64,000 nt of DNA from Nageia nagi (lineage: Eukaryota > Pinophyta), in assembly GCA_050084985.1 (NCBI GenBank), contig JBITNC010000001.1, positions 187,674,001 to 187,738,000 on the forward strand, read 5' to 3'. The position numbers and the translations under genes are program-made. Under the pieces are notes generated by a model. The model searched no databases. It was not told the origin of the DNA and saw only the letters and a list, made by a program, of their open reading frames with translations. The first letter of the stretch is position 1, and every line of letters starts with the position of its first letter. Positions 31,760-44,443 of this stretch are shown piece after piece.

Positions 31760-34700
31760 TGTAACAACCCACCCAATTGCATTGCTAAGAATTGAGTACC
31801 ATTGAGGATTCTAATGAGATTAAGTTTGAATTATACTATGTGATGATTAATTTTGAATATAAAATGCTTTATTTATGTTAGTTTAATGCTAGCTTCGAGA
31901 TGTTATGACATAAGTTACAAGATGACTCAAGATGGAAAGTGTAGATAAAGACCCAAGGGTCCAAGGGTGAGTTGGTGTCGAGGTAAAAGTGAGAAAATGA
32001 TTAGAGTTAGTTTGCTAATAAACCCTAATGACAATTGTAGATCATTTATATGCATGGCATAATTATTAAACATGATTATCAATTTCAATGATAAATATGT
32101 GAATGTGTGTGTGTGTACTAATGAACTTACAATGCAGGATGAAGAGAACATCGTATAAAATAAGTGTTAAAAATTTTCTATGTGATTTCGAAACTTATTT
32201 CAAAAAGGGCAAGGAATATTCCCTTCTTTTGAATTTGAATTTTTACTTATGGTTGTTAGTAAAATGGGATGAAATTTAAAAAGTGATAGTTAGAAAGGAC
32301 TAATGTCACTTTGTGGATATTACAAGGTATTTTGGTGGTTTATGCAAATAATTGAGATATGGCCCTACTTAATTTATTTTTTTATGTTAGTATAAGAAAT
32401 AATTGACCTTAATTTTTTAGTTAATATAAAAATTCCAAAGTATTTAATGTCACCATACTTATCAACAATTTTAATTAAGACCTACCATAAAAATTATTGA
32501 AGGGATGAGTAGATATTTATTTGGAATTATTATAGCCACCTTGGCTATAAATAAGGGAGGAACATTAGGAGAATTCATTACCATTTTAATTTTTTATTAG
32601 CTTTGTTTAAAGGACCCATGGATAAGAGAAGCCTCTACCCCCTCTCAAGCCCAGGTGGTTTCCTTTTATTTTAGATTTTAATGCTATAGATCCAATTGGT
32701 ATTATTAATAAGTTTTAAAAGGAAAGAATGCTTAATGTAGGTTTAAGAATATGGTATTATGTGCAAATGTAAATGTTGTAATAGGATTTTAATGAAAAGA
32801 CATACTATTTGTCTTATTTGAATATATGCACATGAAGTTTGTTTCTAGATAAAGGGGGTATAGTTTATTAATTTCTTTTCAGAGTCTACTAGGTAGGAAA
32901 CATTAGAGTGCATTATTTGTATGGTGGGATATTATATTTAATGGTTGATAAGACTAATCTTTGTGTAATACCCACCTTGGAAGCTCATAAGAGTTTTTCA
33001 TAGCAAAAATATCTGAATCCTCATCCTTTAGCCTTCTATGTCTCTCCCCAATCTTTTTCCCCTTTTGCAAGATTCAGAGTCTAGATTTACCTTCAAATAG
33101 TTGCATCCCATGAGATTGCATCCATTTTATGCATAGTATATGAGCATTGCAGTCCATGAAACATTATTTGCATCATGTATCTTGAAAAAACATTCCCAAG
33201 CCTTGTGTACTCTCCCACATTCAACATACATGGATATTTGGGCACTCACAACCATAATGAGAAACCAATGTCAACTACTCTTTGATGAATCTCCATACCT
33301 TCTTTTGGAGCTCTCGTGGTGGCACATGTGGGAAGAATGCTGACATAGGTTTTCATAGTTTATCTTTACATCTAATAGTTATATAAATTTAAATGAATTT
33401 GTAATGTTTTTGAAAACCATTTATGTGCATACTCTACCTTCAATGCACCGATTGAGACTTGTTACCTTGCCATAGATGGAATTTTAATTGATTGGGAATG
33501 CCATTATAAGATTAGATCCAATTCATTTTCATTATAAAAGGAGTGAAATTAAGAGAAGTGAATTAATTCAAAATCCCTTCCACCTACACCCATAATTATA
33601 TGCTTGATGATTGATTCCTCCAAGACTAATACACTTTGTGACCATCCAATCCAATTCCTATGCTCACATAGTCTTGATTATTTGAAACTAGCAGGATATG
33701 GATCACTTTTTCTGGGCTCATTTGGAAAGCAATCTTGTGCCATAAGGAATATTTTTTCTTGTGTTCCTATCATACAAACCCCCTCTCTTTTCTCTTCTTT
33801 CTCTTTAAATAACTATTCCACTAAATAATATACAAGACCTCCAAGTTGTGTTGACATATTTCTGAACTTAACAAGATCTATACATTGAATTCCCATTATA
33901 ATTCATGATCAATCATTGAGGGTGAATTTACCATTTCCTAGCCTCAAATGGACTCACCAATCAAGGTACTATTTTAGTATGAGGTAGTATATGATAAGGT
34001 GGACGTATTGAAATCTAACATTCTCTCTTTGTAATCAAGACCTCTTCAAAATGATTCAAGGAGAAAAATATGGGTAGTGCTAAGTAATAGGGATGAATTT
34101 TGATCAAATGGGTGGTGTAATGTATCTCAATCATTCATCATTCAAGGATTCACAATGTTCTAGAATTATCTTCTAAGAGAATTTGGTTTGGCCAAAGTTT
34201 AATAGAACTTAAAATACTAATAATTGATTTTGGATCAATTATTTTAGAAGTGATAATTCATGGGTGGTTTTATTTTATAATCTTTCTTAAAATTAATTAG
34301 ACTATACAAACCACTCAATGGTATTATTTTGATACCCATGGATCCCCAAGATATGGGTATAAGGATGCCAGACCCCATGGTGAGCCTAGTTGATAGATAT
34401 GGGTAGGCTAATGTTTGATATCCTTGATAGGGTGTCAGATGAGGGTAGCAGTTGAAAAAAATACAATGACCAAATTAAGGTAATTTAGTAGTCATACTAC
34501 TGACATTTTAGTACATAGGAGTATGGTCACTATTCCATAATCGATGATGTTACCTGCTCATAAGGAAGTTTTCCTAGCACAAACTATCTACTCTTATGAG
34601 TTAGAGGGTTATCATCGGGTGAGGATGCATAACCTAATGGATGTGCATTATCTTGGGTGATATCGGTCTTAAGTAGGAAACCAATACACCATGTCCAAAA

Positions 34701-34985
34701 TATCTACTGCATAATTTGTGAAGCAAAAAATAGTGGGGTCACATATGAGGTGTCTCCTCAATGGGATGAGCATTGTGGAGTAAACACCAAAAAAGATTTA
34801 ATCAGGGTTGGATATTCTAGACTTTTCCCAATCTTGCCATGTGGATTCTAATTAGCTAGAAGCACTGACAAGCTCATGTGGATTGCCTGGTCCATTTCTA
34901 GATCATTTGAGTGTTTCAAATAATAAAAAAAATATGTATGAAATTTTAGGATTTTTGGATGTCAAGAATAGGTGGGTGCATTACA
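31760..34985 (+). repeat. E3 3' LTR (3.2 kb, internally deleted)
   Basis: Starts TGTAACAACCCACCC and ends GCATTACA. It follows the 5' LTR base for base up to about 34203, then jumps to the equivalent of 26380. The missing 4,014 bp are present in the 5' LTR. A TATA-type site is at 32546-32553. A GT microsatellite at about 32104-32117 matches the longer one at 20264-20282. Confidence 0.88.
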
Positions 34986-36305
34986 TTTTTCATATACTAT
35001 CAAAAAAAATGCCCAACACTAAAACCATAATGCTATAATAAGAATGTCATTTTTTTTTATTTACCAATGAGATAAAATAGGTTCACTTGAAAGATATTGT
35101 GCCTAAATGTTTGTGGAACAAAATACAAAAATTATTGAATTGGCATAAATTCAACATCTATTGCTTATTAACAAAGAAAATTAAATATTTTCAAATGCTA
35201 TCAAATTGCAAAATAAATAGGTCCACTATATGGTATAAAAAATAAGTAGTTTGGACTTCTAAGAAACTAATGTTATAATTCTCAAGCTCTAGTGACATAC
35301 AATTTGCATATACAAAGTACCATAGGATCTAGCTAGTGCAACTAGTATTACAAAAAGGAAAAATTAACATCAAGTTTTTTGCTCAAGTTTAAAAATTTCT
35401 CACCATTTTCCTTTTGAAACCAATTTATCATTTTAAATGGTGAAGAACTAAAATGAAGCACCAAAGATATGATTCAATTATCTGAAGTGGTAAATTAAAC
35501 TAACATAAGGGATAATGATTTTAATTGAATGTATGATATGAGGTAATATAATTATGTAATACAAAATTTCTTACTATGTAATACAACTCCTTCAAATTTT
35601 ATGTAAATCAATATGTTAAAGAATGAATTTAAATCACATATAGATAATTCAGTGGTTCTCACTTTTTTGATACATATGTATGTAAAATATGGAAGAATAC
35701 ACTTTGCTTGATAATTGTATGGCAAGATGCATTATGCAGATACAATTTCATGGAATTTAATGATTTCAATATATGCAATTGATGGGTAATACAAGTATCC
35801 CCTTAAATAATATAACCTTTATATGTGTTGTATTTGCTTATAGCGATGCAAATGCATATGTAATATTGATATTGTTGTCCATGCAAATTATGTTGAAATA
35901 AATACAAAGAAATAATCGAAACACTCTTTTATGCAATGGAATGATTTGAGGATATGTAATTAATTGTTACAACAAGCATGTCTTAAAATAATATAATAGT
36001 ATAAATTTTATATATATTTTACTTGCATGCAAATATAATATGAAATCTAATAATGCAAAAATGAAATAATGAGTTCATGTCTATATGCCTTTTTTTGTAA
36101 ATATTTGAAGGTTTTGAATAGCTAGAAAGAGATAAATTCAAATATATGATAACAAATGCAATGATGGTTACATTATCAAATAGATAATGAAATGAAATTA
36201 TAGTCAAGGAAAATTATTCATATTGAATGAATTATAGCATACACAAATTTGTAGAATGATGATATTATGGGTGAATTTCTTGAGTTAGTTTTGGATAACA
36301 AGTTC
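34986..36305. other. Unassigned AT-rich DNA, spacer of the inverted repeat
   Basis: About 1.3 kb with no coding frame or repeat match recognised. Together with 8061-8088 and 19887-19918 it would form the original spacer between the inverted arms. Confidence 0.5.
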
Positions 36306-36690
36306 TTATCTTCTTTTGAATTGACTTCTTTATCTACTCTAAAGAATTTATGACTTCTTTACAGATTTTGTACTACAAGCAAATATTTTCATATAAATTG
36401 GTTCTTTACTTTAATTGAATTGGTTTGATTCAATTAGTAAGCAAACAAAATCTATATTTTCATCAGAACATTATTGTTTTAGGGGGTACACTTTCTACTT
36501 ATAATTGTGTATGAAGAAATTAAAGTAAAAAGTTCAACTTTTGAATTTTGACATGTGAAGCAACAAATGTAGTCATTGTTTGGTTGGTTTCATTCATCTA
36601 TAATGGAATCCATAGAGACATTCGAGATTTTGATATAATATGATCATCTAAAAATTATTATGTAAATTTAATGAGATTTGATGTAAAACA
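36306..36690 (-). repeat. Inverted-repeat arm, right (pairs with 7679-8060)
   Basis: Reverse-complement match to 7679-8060. Shared landmarks in this orientation are 'tttgattcaattagtaagca', 'ttttagggggt' and 'ggaatccatagagacat'. The match fades beyond 36690, the counterpart of the LTR-like end at 7678. Confidence 0.75.
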
Positions 36691-38759
36691 ATTAGCCATG
36701 TAAGAAATTTGACAATATTGAAAGTTTAATATTGATATATTAATTTTAGTTGCATAACTTGGAAAATCAATTTTTTTATAATTGCAAGAGTCTGAAGCCC
36801 TTGATTTTTCAAGAGCATTGATAACAAGAATAACAAATTAATCACTTGGATATTTTAATTACACATTATTATCCTTAATGCACTCTTGCAAGAACCTAGA
36901 AACATCATAACCTTGATCTAAAACCATGTTTGGTTCCCACGGTAGTAAAACATATTTCTTGTGTCAAAATTTTTATTTACTTATAATTATATTGCATTAT
37001 CTGAATGTGATTGCAACACTTATTTCACCATATTTTTAGTTAATTATGATTAAATTATTTAAATAAGGTTAATTAATACAATTATTTATTTATCCATTGT
37101 CATTCTAAATCATTTCTTTGTAAAAGATTTGCCACAAATAAGTTTGTTTGAGATAATGGTTTATAATTTCATGAAGTAATTCTGAGTTATACTAAAGTAG
37201 CTATTCTTTTGCAAGTAATATGGGGAATCAACAAACATTTATCTTGTGTAACAATAAGTTCAAAGTGAGCTTTGCAAAAAAAAATATTTCTTGTTAGACA
37301 ACATGAAGTGCATGTTTTTTGTGGTTTTATTGAATGCCAATACAAATCATATAATGAAAAGTGCTTAACCTTTATTCTTGGATGTTAACTTAGAGTTGAT
37401 GAAATGTTAAAATTCAGTACATGTGATGGTTTGCATTTTCTTTTTTTCTATTTGAAGTCTTTGATGTGAAACTATTTTATTACTTAAGCAAATTTCATAT
37501 ATTATACTTGTATATGTATGTGTTAGTGTTTTATCCTTCATCTTAATTTACTATCTTAGAATAATAGGAAAGAAAAGCAATAAGAATATCTAACTCAAAT
37601 ATAAAAAATAAAATAAAAATAAAAAAATAAATCAAATATTAGATTAAAAATCCAAATCTTTAAAATATTAAGTTGGTGTGGCCAATCTTACTAGATTCAT
37701 TTAGCAATATTATTTAAATTTTCTATCTAATTATTAAATTTTAGCCAAGGAGGTTGGAGGATTATCATTGAATTATTGAACAATACTCATAAAGTAGTCA
37801 TTGCAACAACATTTGAATTTCTTATAATAAATATATGACTTGATTTGAATTCATAAAAATCCCTTAACCATTCTTTGATGCTTTTGTAAAATTTATGTAT
37901 CTTTTTATTTCCTTCCAAGTCCTTGAAAATACTCTCAAGGATGCAATCCCCTTCCATTTATAATATATGAACTCTAGTTTGAAGAAAAGATTGTAATTCT
38001 TACCATATGATCATTACTTCAACCTTATTATTTAAATTTTATCAAATTTAAACCTTAATGAGTTATTTATTTATTAACATAATAATGGTTTGATACATAT
38101 TCAATGAAGAATGTTTAAGTAACCTCTCATGTATAACTTATATAAGTTCTACTTAAATATTTATTTAGCATTCAATTACTAATCATAAATAATGTAATAA
38201 ATTTAAGTATAGATAGATAGATAATTATTTTGAAAAAGGTAGAATAATTTTAGATAGAATATATTCTAAATTTTATGCTATCTAAGGTGTATGGGTATTT
38301 GAGGATTTTGAGCTCTATGTAGGCATTAAGGTGGTCATGTAGGATCGCTAATGGATTTTGATCACTATGCAACATTGACCTACATTTTGAGATATGTGAG
38401 GAGGTGTTTGAAAGGTGCACAAGGTATCAATTAGGGGATTCAAAATTGAGTAAAATTTGGGATGCACAACCTCCAAATTATTGAGAAAAGAATTTACTTA
38501 CACACTTTGGTGCTTGGTAAATTTTAGCAAGGGGTTTTTTATTTCTAATGAATATTATGATCTTTAATGCCTTTTGAACCTTAGTTTTTTTTAGAAAATC
38601 AATATATTTTATGATTCCATTAGAGAAATCAAAGAGAGAATCCTTTGAAGAGGGGTTCACATATGAGATATCTTAAGGAATGATTCAAAGTCCCAAGAAA
38701 TTTAACATGTAATCTTTTATGGGAGTAGTAATATGAAACAATGGAAAAGGAGATGACAC
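36691..38759. other. Unassigned AT-rich stretch
   Basis: About 2 kb of low-complexity AT-rich sequence. I see no domain, LTR or tandem array. A short GATA-like run occurs at about 38209-38224. Confidence 0.5.
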
Positions 38760-40320
38760 AAGGGCATAAGCTCAAAAGATTCTATAAACCTTCGGTAAGA
38801 AGGAGATAGAAGTTGAGAAATTTAAAATAAATGGATGCCTACACAAGATAAAAATGATCATAGTATTAGATATAGCATAGGAACTTATAATAGATTATAT
38901 TGTGTATAAATAAACATGCCTTAATATGCAAATTTCATGGGCCTCTAACTTTCTCCAAGGTTCTTGTATTCATGGGTAAGAAAAAACTAAGCACCATAAG
39001 GAGAATTGAATATTTTGATATTATAAAATGGATATTTCATAGGAAGATTCATAATGGTATCTAATATGGATATTTCCTTTGATGGAGGACTATATAACAT
39101 AGGTCCAATAGGATTATTTATGCAACCTTAACAATCTTGTTTTGGCCCCATAACCAAGCCCCCTACAATCCCAATTTGGTTAAAATTATTCGTAGTTGCT
39201 TTCAAATTTTGAAGAGAGGAGAATTTGAAAATAGTAGGTAATATTTCAAACATATATGTAAGAAGACCATAATAATTATTAGAAGGAGGATCAAGTAAAT
39301 ATGCCATAATCTACATGGAGATAGACTTGGGGAAACCTTTACCAATATAAATTGATCTCAAAGGAAGAGTGAACATATGAAGCCAATAAATAGACTATAA
39401 ATTTATTTCATTCAGATGCAAAGCTTGCCATGAGTATGGATATTTGGTTAGATATTACCTTGAAATAGCCAATGGAGAGATACAACAAATAGATCCAAAC
39501 TCAAAAACCTAGTCTCCAAAAAAACAAAGTTAACAAGGATTTTAAATTATTATGAGAAAAGGAACAAAAAATAATAATCAAGAAAGAGGAAAAAGTCAAG
39601 AAAAGAGATTAAACATAAACCAATGCTAGGATTAGAGGGTCCCATTCCCCAAAATAGCCAATGGAGAGACAAAATAAATAGATCAAAACCCAAGAACTTA
39701 GCCTCCACAAAAAGAAAGTTAACAAGAAGTTCAAAATATTATGAGAAATGGACCAAAAATAATAACCAAACAAGAGGTAGAAGTCAACAAAAGAGAGGAA
39801 ACAAAAATCAATGCTAGGAATAGAGGGTCCCATCCAAACAATATAAGATCCTAAGGTTAGATGATCCAATGGAAGGAGAAGAACTACCAGGCTCAAAAAA
39901 AGCAAATAATTTTGAGAAGCCTATAAAAGGAGATATTCAACCCCTAAACCTATAGTAAAAAAATAACAATAAGAAATGAGGGGTATAGAGGAAGGAAAAC
40001 TCATATAGAAGCAAAACTACCCAATTTTTGAGCAATAAATATAGTATAAAAAGCTAACACAACTTTATACAAAAGGAGCACTAATAATTTACAATTAAGA
40101 ACAACATACAATAAAGGATGTCATTATGGGAGTAGCAGAGAAAAATAAAGAAAATCCAACTCAAGGGATATAATAAATAAAGAAAATATTGAAAAATGTA
40201 AACTCTTAAGGAGTCGATTGGAAGAAAAATTAGGAGAAGATGCATTAACAAAGGGAGAAGTTGAGAGAGGTTGCTATGATTAAATCCATAGAGAACTTCT
40301 ATAACATTGATTACCAATTA
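38760..40320 (+). pseudogene. LINE ORF1 remnant
   Basis: Broken plus-strand reading ending in a knuckle-like segment CKACHEYGYLVRYYLEIANG at 39417-39476. In plant L1 elements ORF1 has an N-terminal DUF4283-type domain followed by a zinc knuckle, and the preceding GKPLP and IDLKGRVN-like reading (about 39325-39375) fits. Many stops are present. Followed by a basic Lys/Arg/Asn-rich linker that contains a 190-bp duplication. The assignment leans on the endonuclease domain found downstream. Confidence 0.55.
39463..39835. repeat. Tandem duplication of about 190 bp in the LINE linker
   Basis: Unit A 39463-39652 and unit B 39653-39835 both start 'aatagccaatggagaga' and end 'ctagg.atagagggtccca'. 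The units differ at scattered positions, so the duplication is not recent. Frames 39623-39817 (+) and 39609-39905 (-) only reflect the duplicated sequence. Confidence 0.85.
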
Positions 40321-40324
40321 TTAT

Positions 40325-41290
40325 AAATATATAGAATGTAAGGGACCAAATGGCAACCTCAAAAAATTAACCATTAGGAGAATGATAATTGAGTGGTATC
40401 CAAATATGGTGTTATTATAGGAAACTAAAGTATTAATTATAATAATGCAAAGCATATAAGAAAATATTGGAGATAAGAAGACTATGATGCCTAAGTTACT
40501 TAAGGATTCTTGAGAGGAATGGCCACATTATGGAATAGAAACATTTTTTTCGTAAGTAGGAGCGACATTTACTAGAGGTATCTTAATAATAAGATTAAAA
40601 GAAAGAGAATCAAATACAATATGTATGATTATGAATATCTATGAGATGAGAAGCTGTAGTACCAAAAAAACCAATGAAAGGTAGTTCATACTATAAAGGA
40701 AGCCTACCAAGAGGACATAATATTGGTGGTAGGAGAATTCAATACCAACATACAATTAAATGACCAAGGAGGTCAAGCCCAACTTAGTAATAAGAAAAAA
40801 CTCATGATTGTTTAAGCCAACAATATGAACTTGATAGATATTTCACCTTTAGTATGTAGCACTAATTGAACTAATAAAAGGAAAGGGAGTTAAACAATAA
40901 AATTAAGACTTGACATAATATTGGTAGAGGAGAGAATCCATCATCTCTAGAGGTACCAATAAGAAATCTTAAAATAGTTATTTTTGGATCATTTCTCGAT
41001 GAGAATTTACATTAATAAAAGGGTATCTTAATCGAAGAACCACCCTTTTAGATTTGAAAAATTATGGATTCAAAATAAGGATTTTTTAGATCTAATACAA
41101 CAATGATGGGAAGAAGTAAACTAACACATGGAATTGCATTATTCCAACTTCACTCCATATTAAGATATATTAAAATCTAATTAAAGAGCTAGAGTAAAAT
41201 TTAGAGGATATATTTTCAATGAAAAAGAGAAAGGCTCATTGGGTAATAATAAGAAATAGAAAAAGGAATATGCTCTAAATCTATGAATGG
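40325..41290 (+). pseudogene. LINE (L1-type) endonuclease remnant
   Basis: The reading shows, in order, PNMVLL-stop-ETKV (about 40405, the conserved catalytic Glu box), GFLRGMATLWNRNIFFVS (about 40505), ILVVGEFNTNIQLNDQGG (about 40715), LRLDIILVEERIHHL and then LDHFSMRIYI, and NHPFRFEKLWIQNKDFLDLI followed by QQWWEEVN (about 41030-41110). These match the apurinic-type endonuclease of plant L1 LINEs over its length. The reverse transcriptase that should follow is absent; homology stops near 41290. The enzyme would nick target DNA to prime copying. Stops and frameshifts throughout. Confidence 0.8.
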
Positions 41291-42194
41291 TTCAAAATGC
41301 TAGCACCTGAATCACTCAAACCATCTATGAGCACTCAAAGAATATTGAATCATTGAAATTTAATTTTCCTATGATGTAGCTTGACAAGAATGACAAGAGA
41401 GAGTTTAGAAATGTCCTTTATGCTTCAATGATGCAATATGATTTTCATATCTAAAAGGAAAGCAATAAAAATTATTGGATACCTCAAATCACAAGTCCTT
41501 TGGATGTTGTGATTATCTAATTGAGGTGAAACCCGAACTCTAAGAGATTTTAGGTCCCCTAATCTATAATCAATTGGATGCTAGAAAAGATCATAATGCC
41601 TAAAATGCAATAATGATTTATACTCATAAATACTATGGAAAAATTCAAAGACAATGATAATTGATAAAGATATATGAAAAAGCTATGATAAAGATTAGAA
41701 AAAGATAATGTATGCTCAAAGATCTAGCCAAATGATAAAGTATGATAACAATGGATATGAATTTGAAACTACAAACAATAGATCTTAGGTCTATAATGCA
41801 AGAGACACAATAAATAACCTTCAAGTCTTAGGGTTTAGACCTTAAAATTTAAACACTAGCCTAAAACCGTAGGATGAATTAGCCTAAATAATGCCTATAT
41901 GATAAGCACAAATGCAAAGCTATAATTAAATGAAGGATGCAATTAATAATGCTTTAAGCTTCAAATATGCAATTAACCATAAAATCAACCATTAATAACC
42001 TAATAAAACCTCAAATAAACAAAAGGTACCTCAATCCATATGTCATGGAGAAGTGTGCCCAAGGTGTGAAGAGGATAGCTCAAGATGTGATGTAGTCTTT
42101 TCAATGATGTCACAAAACCATTGTATGAGTGCAGGAAAGTGTAGAGATCATAAAGTCTATGTGAGAGCATGTTAGAATGAAAAGAAGAGGATCA

Positions 42195-42425
42195 AAATAT
42201 GAGCCCATCAGCTTTTATAATATTAATTTATTATAGCAAAATGATCAGGATGAGAGCTAGTTTTGATGCATGATAGGCTGTATAAGATCATCTTAATCAT
42301 TCGACCCTAATCTAGTTTTGGTGCATGTTAGGTCATATAAGATGAAATTGAGCACCATAAGGATCCAACAAAGTTTGGTTTTAGTGAATGAAAGGCTATA
42401 TAAGATAAAATTAGATCTCATGATA
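42195..42425. repeat. Three tandem repeats, about 75-bp unit
   Basis: Copies contain 'ctagttttggtgcatgttag' or close variants followed by 'gtcatataagatgaaatt', near 42260, 42310 and 42375. Confidence 0.75.
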
Positions 42426-42534
42426 ATGAATTGTGATAAAAATTTGACAAGTGGATCAAGTAGCCATTAAAATGATAAAGAAAAAATTTAATCTAATCCA
42501 ATCTAAGCAAAACTAATCTAAGTGCTAAAAGGAA

Positions 42535-42635
42535 AATGATCTCTTATTTGCCCTAATAGTTGAAGGGAATGATATTTGCTTTACCCTAGTAGCTAAAGGG
42601 TGTCTAACTCTACTTTTCCCCAATAGTTGAAGGGA
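42535..42635. repeat. Three tandem repeats, about 40-bp unit
   Basis: The phrase 'ccctaatagttgaagggaa' recurs with variants near 42552, 42582 and 42610. Confidence 0.7.
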
Positions 42636-42744
42636 AGGATCGTAGGCTCGTAGACCTACCAAGTGTAGAATTGTAGCATGTAGGCATATGATGCTTGCAC
42701 AAAAATGACCAAGCCGAACATGATGAAATTAGAGTATGATGATC

Positions 42745-42965
42745 ACTAATAAATCATGTCATATTGATTTTATAGTGTTGAACATGGTGATATCAAAATG
42801 TATTTATTACCAATCGACCATGATAAGCTGTAATGATAATATCAAACATGATGATGTCAGAATATGATGATTGTTAATCCATTATGATGACCTAAGGTGA
42901 CCATATTAGGCATGATGATATCAGAATATGTTTATTATCAATCCATCATGCCAAACTAATAATCA
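42745..42965. repeat. Three tandem repeats, about 70-bp unit
   Basis: Units share 'aacatgatgatatcagaata' and 'tgtttattatcaatccatca' with variation, near 42780, 42845 and 42910. Confidence 0.75.
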
Positions 42966-44276
42966 TCTAGCAAACATTCATGATGCAAGAAGGGTTGACC
43001 ATGCATTCGATATGCCCATGATGAAGTTAATGATGTACCTACTAAAAGTGAACAATTGATCAGTTTCAATCATGTGTGAAGCTCTCCCCTTCAAATATGA
43101 AGGTATGATGGATGAAAAGACAAGATGCCTAACCATTTGGATGAATGGATTAGGAGATGATGATCATGATCGAAGGTGTACAAAGTGTGACATAGACCAA
43201 TAAAGGCATTCAATTGAATGGTAGATTATCTGGGAGACTAGGGTTTATCAAGTCATCTAGGCAATTAAGGATCATGTGGACAATCCGATTAGTGGTAAAA
43301 TGAAAAATAAAAAGCAAAAGTAGATGTGACCAAGTCATTTTGAATTATTTTGAGTTTACTATTTTGACTTACAGTTACTATGTGATATTTTACAAAGACA
43401 TTATGAGTGAAAAAGAAAGAAAAGATCTTTCAAGATAAGAAAATTTAGAAATTTTAGAGCTAACCCAAACACCAACACTAGATAGGAAATCTAGATGGAA
43501 GCCATAAGGGATCATGGGGGAGGGCCATTGGGAGGTGAGGAGCCACCATCAAAAAAGGTGGTTGTTGAGAAACCCTCACCATTTACTTTTATTACCATGA
43601 TTTGTTTGTTAATTATTTTGTTAGCTATTTTGTTAGTTAGCTATATTGTAAGCAATGAGTTAAAATAATGTAAAAACCCTTTTTGTTTCAACTTCATAGA
43701 ATAAAAGTTTATTTATTGGACTATTATATAGGTTTAATTTTTTTCAATGGCATGCCTTGTTAACTATGAATTGCAATTTAGTTGAATGTCTTATTTAAGA
43801 ATAAGAAAAAAACCAAACACAACCTGCATCGATAAGAAAAATCAAACATAAAAGAACTAGGGTTTTGAATCCTCTAGTTTAAAACAAAAATGGTAATGAA
43901 ATAGCCATTAAGTCTCAACAACAAACCATGAAAATAATGTCAAATCGATGAACAACAACTCATAAAGAAGAACACCTAAATACTAGGGAAGACAAAACCA
44001 TAATAGGATAATAAAACCCTTTAAAAAGTGTTTGATCATAAAAATGGACTGATTGCATCATTTCAAATTATTGTTATGGTTATCATAGAATAGATTTTTT
44101 TTGGATTTGGGGATTGTAAAATTTCAATTTTTTGACATAATATGGTTATTATTTTTTTCAATTTGAAAACTCTGCAAATTGTCCTTCAACTAGATGACTT
44201 GATTTATGGGTCTTCCAAGTTAAGGATGATTATGAAGATCATTTGAATGACTTGAAAAGTCATCCCAAAGCTTGAC

Positions 44277-44443
44277 CAACTTGGTTAACCTAATCTTTGA
44301 ATCATCTTCCATATGGGAAGATACAGGCACTATGAAAAGATAATTTCCATATTTATTTTCTTAACTAAGTATGTGAAACATTTATAAGTTATTTTTATTT
44401 GTAAGAACATAGGGGACTATGTTCCTTTTTAAAGGGAGGTGTA
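44277..44443 (+). mobile_element. Tail of another E4-family copy, upstream of the first E4 LTR
   Basis: This segment, with 'tgaatcatcttccatatggg', 'ggcactatgaaaagataatt' and 'aaagggaggtgta', matches the end of the E4 interior at 53015-53167, including the chromodomain end and purine tract. It therefore belongs to an element for which the LTR at 44444 is the 3' LTR. The rest of that element is gone. Confidence 0.85.

Larger units (their letters stand above)
19919..34985 (+). mobile_element. E3: decayed chromovirus-type Ty3/gypsy element
   Basis: Plus-strand element with LTRs 19919-27157 and 31760-34985, initiator-Met primer site after the left LTR, a purine tract before the right LTR, and the domain order Gag, protease, RT, RNase H, integrase, chromodomain in the 4.6-kb interior. 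All frames are broken. The 5-bp flanks are TTCTT on the left and TTTTT on the right, a one-mismatch target duplication consistent with age. The right LTR lacks 4.0 kb present in the left one. The interior is a sister of E4. Confidence 0.88.
41291..44276. other. Unassigned region with several small tandem arrays
   Basis: No coding domain is recognised. Three separate short tandem arrays (listed separately) fall at 42195-42960. Near 43600-43740 the text 'gttaattattttgttagcta' with an AATAAA-containing stretch looks like a terminal or untranslated region of something, but it cannot be assigned. It may hold the missing left part of the E5 element, cut off by E4; I have no matching copy to prove it. 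Confidence 0.45.

Noticed and set aside
39609-39905. 98-codon minus-strand frame
   Set aside because: Reverse strand of the duplicated LINE linker; Leu/Phe-rich translation of lysine-rich sense codons.
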